Assembly: GCF_034263275.1 (NCBI RefSeq)
Contig: NZ_CP139559.1
Coordinates: forward strand, 6,138,001-6,202,000
Direction: 5' to 3'
Source of the DNA: Mucilaginibacter sp. cycad4
Lineage (GTDB): Bacteria > Bacteroidota > Bacteroidia > Sphingobacteriales > Sphingobacteriaceae
Length of the DNA stretch: 64,000 nucleotides
Every line of letters begins with the position of its first letter. Positions within the stretch are counted from its first letter, which is position 1. Shown here piece by piece: positions 1-8,264 of the stretch. Below the pieces are notes generated by a model. It did not search any database. It worked only from the letters and a program-made list of their open reading frames with translations, and was not told the DNA's origin. Position numbers and translations under genes: made by a program.

Positions 1-304
1 CTTAGCCGCCGGTTTTACCATGGTGCGGCTCAACGGCAGCATAGCCGAAATTTTTAGCGACTGGATTTACAAAGCCTTTCCCGACCGGGCCGAAAAGGTA
101 CTGAACATGATCCGCTCGACGCATGACGGCAAGCTGAATGACAGCGACTACGGTCGCCGGATGAGCGGAGATGGTAAAGTAGCCGAATCCATTCACCAGA
201 TGTTCAGGATGGCCTGCAAACGCTTTATGGCCGACAGGCAGATGCCGGAATATGACTATAGCTTATTTGTGCCAAGGAAAGGGAAACAGACGAGTATGTT
301 TTGA
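1..304 (+). CDS. Radical SAM protein, PA0069 family (C-terminal part only)
   Basis: The reading frame is open from the first complete codon at position 2 and ends in TGA at 302-304, so this is the 3' end of a gene that begins outside the window. The roughly 100 visible residues match the C-terminal region of PA0069-family radical SAM proteins: a conserved LNGSIAEIF stretch, a charged helical region with LNDSDYGRRMSGDGK, and the typical ending of a short linker closing in a hydrophobic-aromatic tail (TSMF). The iron-sulfur CxxxCxxC motif lies in the missing N-terminal part. The family belongs to the radical SAM superfamily and is related to spore photoproduct lyase-like proteins; its substrate is not established. 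Internal ATG codons are not needed as starts. Confidence 0.8.
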   Translation, partial: LAAGFTMVRLNGSIAEIFSDWIYKAFPDRAEKVLNMIRSTHDGKLNDSDYGRRMSGDGKVAESIHQMFRMACKRFMADRQMPEYDYSLFVPRKGKQTSMF

Positions 305-340
305 GAAGGATATTTTTAAATTTGATATGAGGGAATTAAT

Positions 341-527
341 ATGGTTTTTATATTAAAAAATGGAGCATCGGAGGATGATATAAAAGCGATCGAAGACGCT
401 ATTTATAGGAATGATTCGTTTAAGGGCTTTAATGCAAAAAAATATAATGGAAAGATCCCCCAAAAAAAATAATCCTTTAACTATTCAAATTAAGCTAAGA
501 AATCAATGGGAAGACCCAGTTCGGTAG
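341..527 (+). pseudogene. Short antitoxin-like protein, frameshifted in an A8 run
   Basis: ATG at 341 opens a 43-codon frame ending in TAA at 470-472. The stop follows a run of eight A at 462-469. If one A is dropped, the frame continues as PLTIQIKLRNQWEDPVR to TAG at 525-527, giving about 62 residues. The N-terminal half (an ILKNGASEDDIKAIE stretch, then FNAKKYNGKIP) and this downstream half together match the layout of a short protein family common in Bacteroidota, often found beside PIN-domain toxins; the family assignment is from memory and the antitoxin role is inferred. No toxin gene is adjacent. It may be a real pseudogene, a phase-variable gene switched by slippage, or a sequencing error. 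Confidence 0.55.
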
Positions 528-549
528 CTTAACCAGTTCGGTAGCTTAA
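516..549 (+). repeat. Perfect 17-bp tandem duplication over the stop codon
   Basis: The unit CCAGTTCGGTAGCTTAA occurs twice in direct succession at 516-532 and 533-549. The first copy carries the TAG that would end the repaired antitoxin-like frame, so the duplication lies at the 3' end of that broken gene. Confidence 0.85.
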
Positions 550-565
550 TAAGACTAATGTTATT

Positions 566-937
566 TTATTTACTGCGTTTTAACAACAGCTTCTCACTCC
601 CAACACCCATCCCCACCCCAACAACATAACACAGCAAATCGCTCCACAAAAAGCCTTCGCCTAAAACGAGCCTGCCAAACAGTGTGTGCCTGATGTCATT
701 TATCCATGGCGCTTTATAAAGCTGGCTAAACTCTATCGCGAAGCAAAACAGCAAAGCCGCAATAATATTGAACCTGGCAGTTTTGGTAATAAACAGAAAC
801 CGCATGATAAAGTAAACCATGCTTGCCCATAAAATATCGCCTATAAACAAAGGGATGAACTTAAAATGGCGGGATAGCAGCCCAAGGATAATGGTTGCTA
901 TTGTTAATATCAAATAGGTTATTCGGTTTTTAGGCAT
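566..937 (-). CDS. DUF2809 family membrane protein
   Basis: The product is about 123 residues when started at the ATG at 937 (MPKNRITYLIL). An in-frame start at 982 would lie inside the terminator hairpin of the upstream gene, so the shorter form is preferred. It has four hydrophobic segments and the family pattern: an N-terminal RNRITY-like start, GDILWASMVYF in the second segment, an IEFSQLYKAPWI loop, and a C-terminal GRLVLGEGFLWSDLLCY. These resemble DUF2809, a group of small inner-membrane proteins of unknown function distantly similar to VanZ. It lies downstream of the zinc-ribbon gene but is separated from it by a terminator, so it is probably transcribed separately. Confidence 0.75.
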   Translation of the reverse strand: MPKNRITYLILTIATIILGLLSRHFKFIPLFIGDILWASMVYFIMRFLFITKTARFNIIAALLFCFAIEFSQLYKAPWINDIRHTLFGRLVLGEGFLWSDLLCYVVGVGMGVGSEKLLLKRSK

Positions 938-966
938 AGGATAAATATCGGCTAAATAAATGCAAC

Positions 967-993
967 AAAAAAGGCACCCCATTGGGTGCCTTT
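967..993 (-). terminator. Rho-independent terminator of the Nif3/zinc-ribbon operon
   Basis: A perfect 10-bp stem (AAAGGCACCC at 970-979 and its complement at 984-993) with a 4-nt loop is followed, reading the minus strand, by a T run complementary to A967-972. It lies 28 nt past the stop of the zinc-ribbon gene. Confidence 0.85.
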
Positions 994-1020
994 GATATAT
1001 TTAACTTTATAAGTGGTTCC

Positions 1021-1764
1021 TTATGCTTCTTCAGCTTCTAAAGCCATTTGTTCGTCAACAAGGATCCGTCCGCAATGTTCGCAAACGATGATCTTTTTAC
1101 GCTGACGGATGTCTGACTGGCGCTGAGGCGGGATCTGGTTAAAGCAGCCAGAGCATGAATCACGCTGAATAGTTACTACTGCCAGGCCGTTTTTAGCATT
1201 TTGACGTAAACGGGTATAAGCAGTTAATAAACGCTCTTCAATGTTTTGAGTGGCTTTTGCAGCTTGTGCGTTCAACTCGGTTTCTTCTTTTTCAGTTTCG
1301 GCAGTAATGGTGCCTAACTCTTCTTTTTTGGCGTCAAGGTCGGCTTGGCGGGCTTCCAGGTCAGCCAGTGCTTTTTCGTAAACCTGTGTTTTGTTGGTGA
1401 TTTCGAAGCCGTACTCACGGATCTTCTTTTCGCTCACCTGTATATCTAAGCCCTGGATCTCAATTTCTTTTGAGATAGCATCATATTCGCGGTTGTTTTT
1501 AACCTCGTTAAGCTGGCCTTCGTATTTTTTGATGTTTGCCTGAGCTTCTTTGATCAGGTTTTTACGGGTAACTATGTCATCTTCCACATCGTCAAGTTCA
1601 CCTTTGATCTTTTGGATGCGGGTTTCAAGGCCTGCAACGTCGTCCTCAAGGTCGGCAACTTCCATTGGCAATTCGCCCCTTACCTGGCGGATCCTGTCAA
1701 TCTTGGTGTGGATAGTTTGTAGCTCGTATAAAGCTTTAAGCTTTTGTTCTACGGTTTGTTCCAT
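1021..1764 (-). CDS. C4-type zinc-ribbon coiled-coil protein (CT398/DUF164 family)
   Basis: This 247-residue protein has a long heptad-rich coiled coil over about residues 5-195, followed by a C-terminal zinc ribbon with cysteines at 204, 207, 228 and 231 (SCSGC and VCEHCG). This layout matches the CT398-like/zf-RING_7 family, which is suspected to bind nucleic acid or to act as a chaperone-like coiled coil; no enzymatic function is established. Its ATG overlaps the stop codon of the upstream Nif3-like gene by one base, so the two are almost certainly co-translated. Nif3 and zinc-ribbon neighbours are conserved across many Bacteroidota. Confidence 0.85.
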   Translation of the reverse strand: MEQTVEQKLKALYELQTIHTKIDRIRQVRGELPMEVADLEDDVAGLETRIQKIKGELDDVEDDIVTRKNLIKEAQANIKKYEGQLNEVKNNREYDAISKEIEIQGLDIQVSEKKIREYGFEITNKTQVYEKALADLEARQADLDAKKEELGTITAETEKEETELNAQAAKATQNIEERLLTAYTRLRQNAKNGLAVVTIQRDSCSGCFNQIPPQRQSDIRQRKKIIVCEHCGRILVDEQMALEAEEA

Positions 1765-2861
1765 TAAATAAAATATTTGACGGGGTTTGTATTTACTTCT
1801 GTTAAACGGACGGCAAAGATAGGGAATTTTTTTCTAATTATTTCATACAATAATTGCTGCGTAAATTGTTCACTCTCAAAGTGTCCGATATCCGCGATAA
1901 CTATCTTTCCTTCGGCATCAAAAAACTCGTGATACTTGTAATCGGCCGTGATAAAAACGTCGGCTCCGGCGGCTATGGCATGCTTCAGCAAAAAGCCTCC
2001 CGAACCACCGCAAACAGCTACTTTTTTAACGTGTTTACCCAATAATTTAGTATGCCGGATCACATGCGTGCGCATCTTGTCCTTTACATGAAACAGGAAA
2101 CTTTCCTCATTGAGCGGCATTTCCAGCTCGCCTATCATGCCTGACCCTATCTGCTGGTGCTGGTTGGTTAAATTGTAAAGGTCATAAGCAACTTCTTCAT
2201 ACGGATGGGCAAGGATCAAAGCCATCAGGATCTTGCTTTCCAAATTGGCCGGATATACCATTTCAATACGGATCTCATTTTCCTTGTGGCGTTTGCCAAT
2301 TTCGCCCACATAAGGGATAGCGGCATCATTGCCTTTAAATGTCCCTGTTCCCTCTGCATTAAAACTAACCTCGCTGTAATTACCAATATTGCCTGCACCT
2401 GCTGCAAACAAAGCATCGCGTACAGCATCGGCATGGTTTAGCGGAACGTAGGTAACCAGTTTTTTGATCAGGTTATGTTTGGGTAGCAGTATGCGGCTGT
2501 TTTTTAAGCCTAACGTTTCGCAAATACGGGCATTAACACCGGTCATGATGCTATCCAAATTGGTGTGAATAGCGTAAATAGCAATACCTTTACGGATAGC
2601 TTTTTCAACCACCCGCTCCACATAGGTTTTACCGTTGAATTTTTTTAACCCTTTAAAAACGATGGGATGGTGCGATATGATGATTTGGCAGCCGGTAGCG
2701 ATAGCCTCATCAACCACAGCTTCGGTACAATCAAGCGAGATCAGGGCCTGGCTCAGCTCCTGCTCCGGGTTGCCAACTATCAGGCCTGAATTGTCGTAAT
2801 CTTCCTGATAATTAAGTGGCGCGAGGCTTTCAAGGTATGCGGTTAGGGCAGATAGTTTCAT
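1764..2861 (-). CDS. Nif3-like dinuclear metal centre protein
   Basis: The 365-residue length is usual for the longer Nif3/YqfO form, in which a central PII-like insert sits between two halves of the metal-binding fold. Metal ligands are visible as the HH pair in ISHHPIVF (residues 64-65), D44 or a nearby acid, and the C-terminal DIGHFESE motif (H327, E329 or E331). The family, also called GTP cyclohydrolase I type 2, forms toroidal hexamers with two metal ions per subunit; its in-vivo reaction remains unsettled. It is first in an operon with the zinc-ribbon gene. Confidence 0.9.
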   Translation of the reverse strand: MKLSALTAYLESLAPLNYQEDYDNSGLIVGNPEQELSQALISLDCTEAVVDEAIATGCQIIISHHPIVFKGLKKFNGKTYVERVVEKAIRKGIAIYAIHTNLDSIMTGVNARICETLGLKNSRILLPKHNLIKKLVTYVPLNHADAVRDALFAAGAGNIGNYSEVSFNAEGTGTFKGNDAAIPYVGEIGKRHKENEIRIEMVYPANLESKILMALILAHPYEEVAYDLYNLTNQHQQIGSGMIGELEMPLNEESFLFHVKDKMRTHVIRHTKLLGKHVKKVAVCGGSGGFLLKHAIAAGADVFITADYKYHEFFDAEGKIVIADIGHFESEQFTQQLLYEIIRKKFPIFAVRLTEVNTNPVKYFI

Positions 2862-2893
2862 TAAGTTTTTTTAGAGATAAATAACGGCTTTGT

Positions 2894-3256
2894 TTAGCTA
2901 CTCATTTTAGCCATCTGGTAACTTTCATAAGCCATATTCTTATTATACTCCAAAGTTATCGACTTATTATTGATCAGATCGACGATGGTGCCGATTACGC
3001 AGATGCCCCCTGTAAAAAAATACAATATGCCCATCCCTATCTGGCCTAATACAAAACGCTGGATGCCTGCAAAGCCAACAAACCCAAGCAAGGTAAACAA
3101 CAACACATCTTGCGAGTTTTTGCGCTTGTTGCTGTAAACCATATAAAAGTATTTCTTTTGATTTTCGTTCAGATCGGGCGTTGCGTGCTGTAAAAAGCTT
3201 AGCTCCTCTGGCGAAAAACCTGCAAATGCATTATACGGATCCTGGTATGTGTTCAT
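2894..3256 (-). CDS. TM2 domain-containing membrane protein
   Basis: This 120-residue protein has a hydrophilic N-terminal half (residues 1-47, with a FSPEELSFLQ motif) followed by two transmembrane helices joined by a short turn. The pattern LLGFVGFAGIQRFVLGQIGMG then YFFTGGICVIGTIVDLI is the TM2 signature (PF05154), including the glycine spacing and the arginine-phenylalanine pair. The family function is unknown. It lies 32 nt upstream of the Nif3-like gene on the same strand and could be the first gene of that operon. Confidence 0.85.
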   Translation of the reverse strand: MNTYQDPYNAFAGFSPEELSFLQHATPDLNENQKKYFYMVYSNKRKNSQDVLLFTLLGFVGFAGIQRFVLGQIGMGILYFFTGGICVIGTIVDLINNKSITLEYNKNMAYESYQMAKMSS

Positions 3257-3388
3257 ATTGGGTAAAGGCTTTATTATATCAATAAGTCAAATTTAAATAT
3301 TTACCGCATTAAAACTATAGGTTAAAAAATGATTTGAAATTTCTTTTCCCCGCATAGGGGTAAACTCATAACGGGTTGTAATACCTGT

Positions 3389-4369
3389 ATGAAAGTTTTA
3401 GTAACCGGGGCAACAGGTTTTATTGGCAGGCAGCTCACTTTATCGCTGGCTATGCAGGGTTATGATGTTAAAGCTTTATGCCGCAATACCGATCACCCCT
3501 ATTTAATAAAGCATAAAAATATTGAGCCGGTTACCGGCAATATCCTGTACCGGCAAAGCCTGAGCAGGGCCATGCAGGGCTGTGAACAAGTTTACCATAC
3601 CGCAGCCCTTGCCAAAATGTGGTGCCGCAACCCCGATGATTACCACGAAACCAACGTGGTTGGTACACGGAATGTGCTTGAAGTTGCCGCCAATGCCGGG
3701 GTACAAAAAATTGTCTATACCTCTACCTGCGGCGTATGGGGCCCAACTGTTAAACACCCCATGAACGAGAACGATCCGCGGATTGCAGGCTTCCCCATTG
3801 CCTATGAGCGCACCAAATACCTGGCCGAGCTTGAGGTGCAAAATTTTGCAAAGCAGGGGGTGCATGTGGTTACGGTAAACCCTTCGCGTGTGTATGGCGA
3901 GGGGCCGGTTACCGAAAGTAATACCGTTGGCAAAATGGTGTCGGCCTATTTGCGCGGCAAATGGCGCTTTATACCCGGTAGTGGCGAACAGGTAGCCAAT
4001 TATGCTTTTTTAACCGATGTGATTGATGGGCATTTGGCGGCTATGAATATTGGAACCAGCGGCGAACGCTATATTTTAGGGGGAGAGGATATCAGCTTTA
4101 ATGATTTTTTCAATACAGTACACGAAGTATCCGGTAAGCAGCACCGCCTTATTCATCTTCCCTTAAAAGCAATTGAATTTTACAGCCACATTGAAAAGTT
4201 AAAAGCACAGCTTACCGGGTTACGCCCTTTCTTTTTACCTGAATTTGCCGAACGTTTAAAGTACGATCAAAAGTACAGCAGCAATAAGGCCATAACCCAA
4301 CTGGGCTACCGGATAACCCCTTTTGCCGAAGGGATGCACAAAACAGTTAACTATCTTAAACAAGCCTGA
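3389..4369 (+). CDS. NAD-dependent epimerase/dehydratase (extended SDR)
   Basis: The 326 residues begin with a Rossmann nucleotide-binding motif, VTGATGFIGRQL (residues 4-15), and carry the SDR catalytic pair in YERTK (Y139, K143) after a TSTCGVWG strand that supplies the active-site Ser/Thr. The C-terminal third is the substrate-binding half and resembles dihydroflavonol-4-reductase or 3-beta-hydroxysteroid dehydrogenase-like enzymes. The exact substrate cannot be read from sequence. The next SDR gene starts 2 nt after its stop, so the two are probably an operon acting on related small hydrophobic substrates (inference). Confidence 0.88.
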   Translation: MKVLVTGATGFIGRQLTLSLAMQGYDVKALCRNTDHPYLIKHKNIEPVTGNILYRQSLSRAMQGCEQVYHTAALAKMWCRNPDDYHETNVVGTRNVLEVAANAGVQKIVYTSTCGVWGPTVKHPMNENDPRIAGFPIAYERTKYLAELEVQNFAKQGVHVVTVNPSRVYGEGPVTESNTVGKMVSAYLRGKWRFIPGSGEQVANYAFLTDVIDGHLAAMNIGTSGERYILGGEDISFNDFFNTVHEVSGKQHRLIHLPLKAIEFYSHIEKLKAQLTGLRPFFLPEFAERLKYDQKYSSNKAITQLGYRITPFAEGMHKTVNYLKQA

Positions 4370-4371
4370 AC

Positions 4372-5163
4372 ATGACAAACCAAACCGCCATCATAACCGG
4401 CGCCAGCGAAGGGTTAGGCAAATCATTTGCCATCGAGCTGGCTTCGCGTGGCATAAACCTGGTGCTGGTTTCATTGCCTGCGTCGGGCTTGCCTGAACTG
4501 GCATCGTTTATCCGCAAAAACTTTGAGGTTAAAGTAAATTATCTTGAAATTGATTTAACGCTTGCCGAAAGTTACCCGGCTATTTTTAATTACCTTAGTG
4601 ATGAGCAAATTACAGCCCACTTGCTTATCAATAATGCGGGTTTAGGCAACTGGTCGTGGTTTGAAGATCTGAACATTGGGTTTTACAAAAAACAAATTGA
4701 ACTGAACGTGATTACACCTGTACTGCTTACGCGCTTGTTCCTGGCCCAGGCCGATGCTGCTGGTACTTCGTACATATTAAATGTAGGCAGTTTGGGCGGC
4801 TTGTTTGTGGTACCTAAAAAGCAGGTTTACGGAGCTACCAAATCATTCATCAGGTATTTTACCAGGTGTTTGCAGCTTGAGCTTCATGGCTCAAATGTAA
4901 AGATCAGCCTGCTTAGCCCCGGAGGGATCAATACCAAGCCCGAGCTGCTGGTAATGAATAATAAGCTCAAAGGCATATCAAAGGCAACCATTATGGAGCC
5001 CGGGCACGTAGCACGTATAGCGGTGGACGGCTTGCTGAAAGGAAAAAAAGAAATTATCCCCGGTATGATAAACAGGGTGCTTGTTTTATTAAACAGTTTG
5101 CTGCCTGCCGCTGTTAAAGACACCATTATAAGGCAGCGCCTGGCCACCATTATTAAAAGCTGA
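4372..5163 (+). CDS. SDR family NAD(P)-dependent oxidoreductase
   Basis: A classical 263-residue short-chain dehydrogenase. The cofactor motif is TGASEGLG (residues 9-16), the structural motif is NNAG near residue 88, the catalytic serine is in NVGSLGG, and YGATK gives Y153 and K157. The C-terminal SPGGINTK turn is also typical. Similarity in tone is to the DltE/YqjQ and 17-beta-hydroxysteroid dehydrogenase groups. It follows the epimerase-like gene by 2 nt and is followed by a small gene after 4 nt, so all three look like one transcription unit. Substrate is unknown. Confidence 0.88.
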   Translation: MTNQTAIITGASEGLGKSFAIELASRGINLVLVSLPASGLPELASFIRKNFEVKVNYLEIDLTLAESYPAIFNYLSDEQITAHLLINNAGLGNWSWFEDLNIGFYKKQIELNVITPVLLTRLFLAQADAAGTSYILNVGSLGGLFVVPKKQVYGATKSFIRYFTRCLQLELHGSNVKISLLSPGGINTKPELLVMNNKLKGISKATIMEPGHVARIAVDGLLKGKKEIIPGMINRVLVLLNSLLPAAVKDTIIRQRLATIIKS

Positions 5164-5167
5164 CAGC

Positions 5168-5443
5168 ATGATCATTTCAATACTTACCTACCGGCATATT
5201 AAAAACCTGTGCAGCTTTTTTAAGCGTACACGCAATAGCTTTAAGCTTATCAATAACGAAAGGATCGTTATTATTTCGGGCAGCATGCGCGGGTTGGTAT
5301 TATATTTTGACCGCGATGCATGCGAGATAAAAAATGGCGAGACTGATTTTATCAGTATTGATATTACCCGCGATTTTTCGGTTGAGATGCTGATGCGGAT
5401 CCTGATGAACCATAACATTATAACTCCGGTTTTGGAAGGTTAA
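5168..5443 (+). CDS. Small protein of unknown function, 91 residues
   Basis: The frame starts 4 nt after the SDR stop and keeps the codon use of its neighbours, which supports it being a real gene. The N-terminal 25 residues are basic and mildly hydrophobic; the rest alternates short beta-like strands (ERIVIISGSMRGLVLYF, ETDFISIDITRD) and ends in a helix (VEMLMRILMNH). I recognise no domain. Its tight spacing suggests co-expression with the two oxidoreductases. Confidence 0.6.
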   Translation: MIISILTYRHIKNLCSFFKRTRNSFKLINNERIVIISGSMRGLVLYFDRDACEIKNGETDFISIDITRDFSVEMLMRILMNHNIITPVLEG

Positions 5444-5633
5444 TTAGCTGCCACCCCGGGTAAATCAGTCGTGATTATTTCCGTTTAAAGTCGTACACTG
5501 GATGTAACGTTTTCGAACAATATTATTTTACCTTGTTTTTCAATTGGTTCATTACTAATAATTTACATCATGGCATGAAATTTAAAGCCGTATTATACTA
5601 CTTGCCCTGATAAACCTTTAAACCTACATAACC

Positions 5634-8000
5634 ATGATCAGAACTTACTTTAAATTCGCCTACCGTAATTTAATTAAGGACAAAGTCTATTCTATTATTA
5701 ATATCTCCGGTTTAGCCATTGGCCTTGCAGCAAGTATCCTGATTTTACTTTGGGTACAAAATGAAAAAAGCTATGATAAGTTTCATAAAAACGCAACGCA
5801 GCTATACCGTATAAATTGGGACGTGGATGGCTTAAACCTGGCTGGCACCCCCACCGCAATGGCCCCTTCAGTGAAAGCGCAATTGCCGGCTGTTAAAAAT
5901 TCAGTACGTATAAGCCCTAAGAGTTTCCTTTTTGAAGCAAACGATAAAAGGTTTGTTGAAGACCGCGTGCTTTATGCCGACCCGAATTTTCTGGATGTAT
6001 TTTCATTCCCGCTTGTAAAGGGTGATCCTACTGGAGCTTTAAAACAGATTGATGGCGTTTTAATAACCGAAGCGACAGCGGTGAAATATTTTGGCGATCA
6101 AAACCCGGTCGGCAAGTTTTTAAAAAAAGACAATAGTGAAAACGTAGTAGTGACCGGCGTTTTAGCCAACGTGCCCGCTAACTCACATATGCAATTTGAT
6201 TTTGTAATGCCGACGGCTGCGTTATACAGAGCTGATCCCAAGGTGGAAAAATACCACTGGGAAGCACCCTATTTCCACACGTATGTTCAGTTGGATAAAA
6301 ACTTTGATCCGAGCCCGGCCAATTTAAAAAAACTGGAAAGCCAGATTTTTCAAATCTATCATAAACACGAACCGCAAATGAAAAGCGCGTTCCATCTTCA
6401 GCCTATCACCCAAATTCATATGGCCCCGGCGATTGAGATGGATTTGCCGGGGCATGGTAATGCACTATACTTGAGGATGTTTTTTGTTGTGGCTATTTTG
6501 ATACTTGCTGTTGCCTGTATCAATTTTATGAACCTGGCTACCGCGCGCTCGGCCCGAAGGGCTAAGGAAATTGGCTTACGGAAGGTAGCCGGGGCGCAAA
6601 GGTTTCAGCTGATATTGCAGTTTTTAAGCGAAGCGGTATTTATTGCTTTTTTATCATTATTGCTGGCACTCTGGATAGTGATTTTATCCCTGCCGATGTT
6701 TAATCAGCTGGTTGGTAAACAACTTACGGTTAATTTTACCGATGCCCGGCTTTGGCTTAGCCTACTGTGTATTGCCTTAGTAACCGGGGTGATATCGGGC
6801 AGTTATCCCGCGCTGTTTTTATCCGGCTTCAACCCCGTTAAAGTGCTTAAGGGAAATGTAAAATCAATGGGCGGCAATTTATTTTTCCGCCATGCTTTGG
6901 TGGTAACCCAATTTGTAGTTTCGGTTGTGTTGCTGGTTGGCACAGTGGTTATTTATCAGCAACTCAAGTTTGTAAGAGAGCGGAACCCGGGCTTTAATAA
7001 ATCGAGCCTTTTATATATGGATATGAATAGTGACATGGAAGGTAAGGCGGCGCTATTGAGAAATGAGCTGCGACAAAACCCGCTAACCAGTGATTTTGCT
7101 ATTACAAGCGAACTTCCCATTGATGTGGGCGCTGGTGCGAATGCTTCGTGGCCCGGCAAAGATCCCAAAGCGCAGGGTAACCCGACCCCTGCGATAAATG
7201 TAAGTGAAAATTTTGCCCGCTTATTCGGATTAAAACTACTGACCGGACGTTTCTTCTCTGAATCGATTAAAACCGATTCGAATAACTGTGTCATTAATGA
7301 AAAGCTGCTGGGCTTAATGGGCTTCACCAATGCAGCAGCGGCGATAGGAAAACCGATAACATTATATAATAAACCAAGCGTTATTATCGGTGTGGTTAAA
7401 GATTTTAATTTTAAACCGGCACAGTCGGCTATCGAACCGTTGATCATTTCTTTAACAAACCGTGGCGGCTCGGTTGTTATCCGCACCAAGCCCGGAGCTA
7501 CCCCTGCAACTATCGGGGCTTTGGAAAAAATAAGTAAGGAAATTAGTCCTGCATATCCTTTTAGTTTCAATTTTGTCGATCAGCAAATGGCCAACCTTTA
7601 TCACGGAGAGCAACAGATGGGTAATATTTTTAAGCTGTTTGCCATCATCGGTATTTTTATTTCCTGCCTTGGTTTGTATGGTTTATCAGCTTTTATAGCC
7701 GAGCAACGTACCAGGGAAATTGGCGTACGCAAGGTATTGGGCGCATCTGTTTTAAATCTTGTATATCTATTATCATCCGGAATTACCAGGCTTATCCTGA
7801 TAGCTATATGCATTGCCTTACCGGTTTCGTGGTTCGCGACGAATACCTGGTTGTCAGGATTTGCTTATCACATTAACGTTGGCTGGCTGATATTTTTTGT
7901 GGCCTCGGCAACGGCTTTGGGTATTGCCTGGCTTACGGTTAGTTATGAATCTATAAAAGCGGCAAGTGTTAATCCAATAAAGAGCTTAAGAATCGAATGA
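5634..8000 (+). CDS. ABC transporter permease, MacB_PCD/FtsX type
   Basis: The 788-residue protein starts with a short cytoplasmic segment (residues 1-20) and a first transmembrane helix, then a periplasmic MacB_PCD domain. Two FtsX domains follow at about residues 280-410 and 665-785, each preceded by a conserved RAKEIGLRKVAGA or TREIGVRKVLGA motif, giving the typical eight-helix duplicated form. No ATPase is encoded beside it, which is usual for this expanded Bacteroidota family; it may use a MacB-type ATPase encoded elsewhere. The next gene is a clear paralogue. Substrate is unknown; peptide or lipoprotein export is the general expectation for the family. Confidence 0.88.
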   Translation: MIRTYFKFAYRNLIKDKVYSIINISGLAIGLAASILILLWVQNEKSYDKFHKNATQLYRINWDVDGLNLAGTPTAMAPSVKAQLPAVKNSVRISPKSFLFEANDKRFVEDRVLYADPNFLDVFSFPLVKGDPTGALKQIDGVLITEATAVKYFGDQNPVGKFLKKDNSENVVVTGVLANVPANSHMQFDFVMPTAALYRADPKVEKYHWEAPYFHTYVQLDKNFDPSPANLKKLESQIFQIYHKHEPQMKSAFHLQPITQIHMAPAIEMDLPGHGNALYLRMFFVVAILILAVACINFMNLATARSARRAKEIGLRKVAGAQRFQLILQFLSEAVFIAFLSLLLALWIVILSLPMFNQLVGKQLTVNFTDARLWLSLLCIALVTGVISGSYPALFLSGFNPVKVLKGNVKSMGGNLFFRHALVVTQFVVSVVLLVGTVVIYQQLKFVRERNPGFNKSSLLYMDMNSDMEGKAALLRNELRQNPLTSDFAITSELPIDVGAGANASWPGKDPKAQGNPTPAINVSENFARLFGLKLLTGRFFSESIKTDSNNCVINEKLLGLMGFTNAAAAIGKPITLYNKPSVIIGVVKDFNFKPAQSAIEPLIISLTNRGGSVVIRTKPGATPATIGALEKISKEISPAYPFSFNFVDQQMANLYHGEQQMGNIFKLFAIIGIFISCLGLYGLSAFIAEQRTREIGVRKVLGASVLNLVYLLSSGITRLILIAICIALPVSWFATNTWLSGFAYHINVGWLIFFVASATALGIAWLTVSYESIKAASVNPIKSLRIE

Positions 8001-8068
8001 TGCTTTGAGAGCGTAAGGAGTCATAATTTTAGGCTGGGGTGATTTAATGTAGCTTTTTACTGGCGATA

Positions 8069-8115
8069 ATAAAGGGTTTATCAGAAGAATATTTTCCGTA
8101 GACCCTTTATATTTT
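8069..8115 (+). terminator. Possible terminator after the first permease gene
   Basis: A 9-bp inverted repeat (ATAAAGGGT at 8069-8077, complement at 8102-8110) with a 24-nt loop is followed by ATTTTTC. The loop is long, so this is only a candidate. Otherwise the 264-bp gap between the permease genes holds nothing recognisable. Confidence 0.35.
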
Positions 8116-8264
8116 TCGGCTCAATCTCCGTAACATAAATGAACACCCGCTGTCCGTATCCGAACGATAGTATATTGGGTGTTTTTGTAAATTACTGATA
8201 GTTAGCGGTTTGTAATATTGGCATCATTTTAATTATCATACTATCTGATAAAGCTGATATTATT

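Noticed and set aside
6956..7570. 204-codon antisense frame inside the first permease gene
   Set aside because: Shadow of a well-supported permease; no family features.
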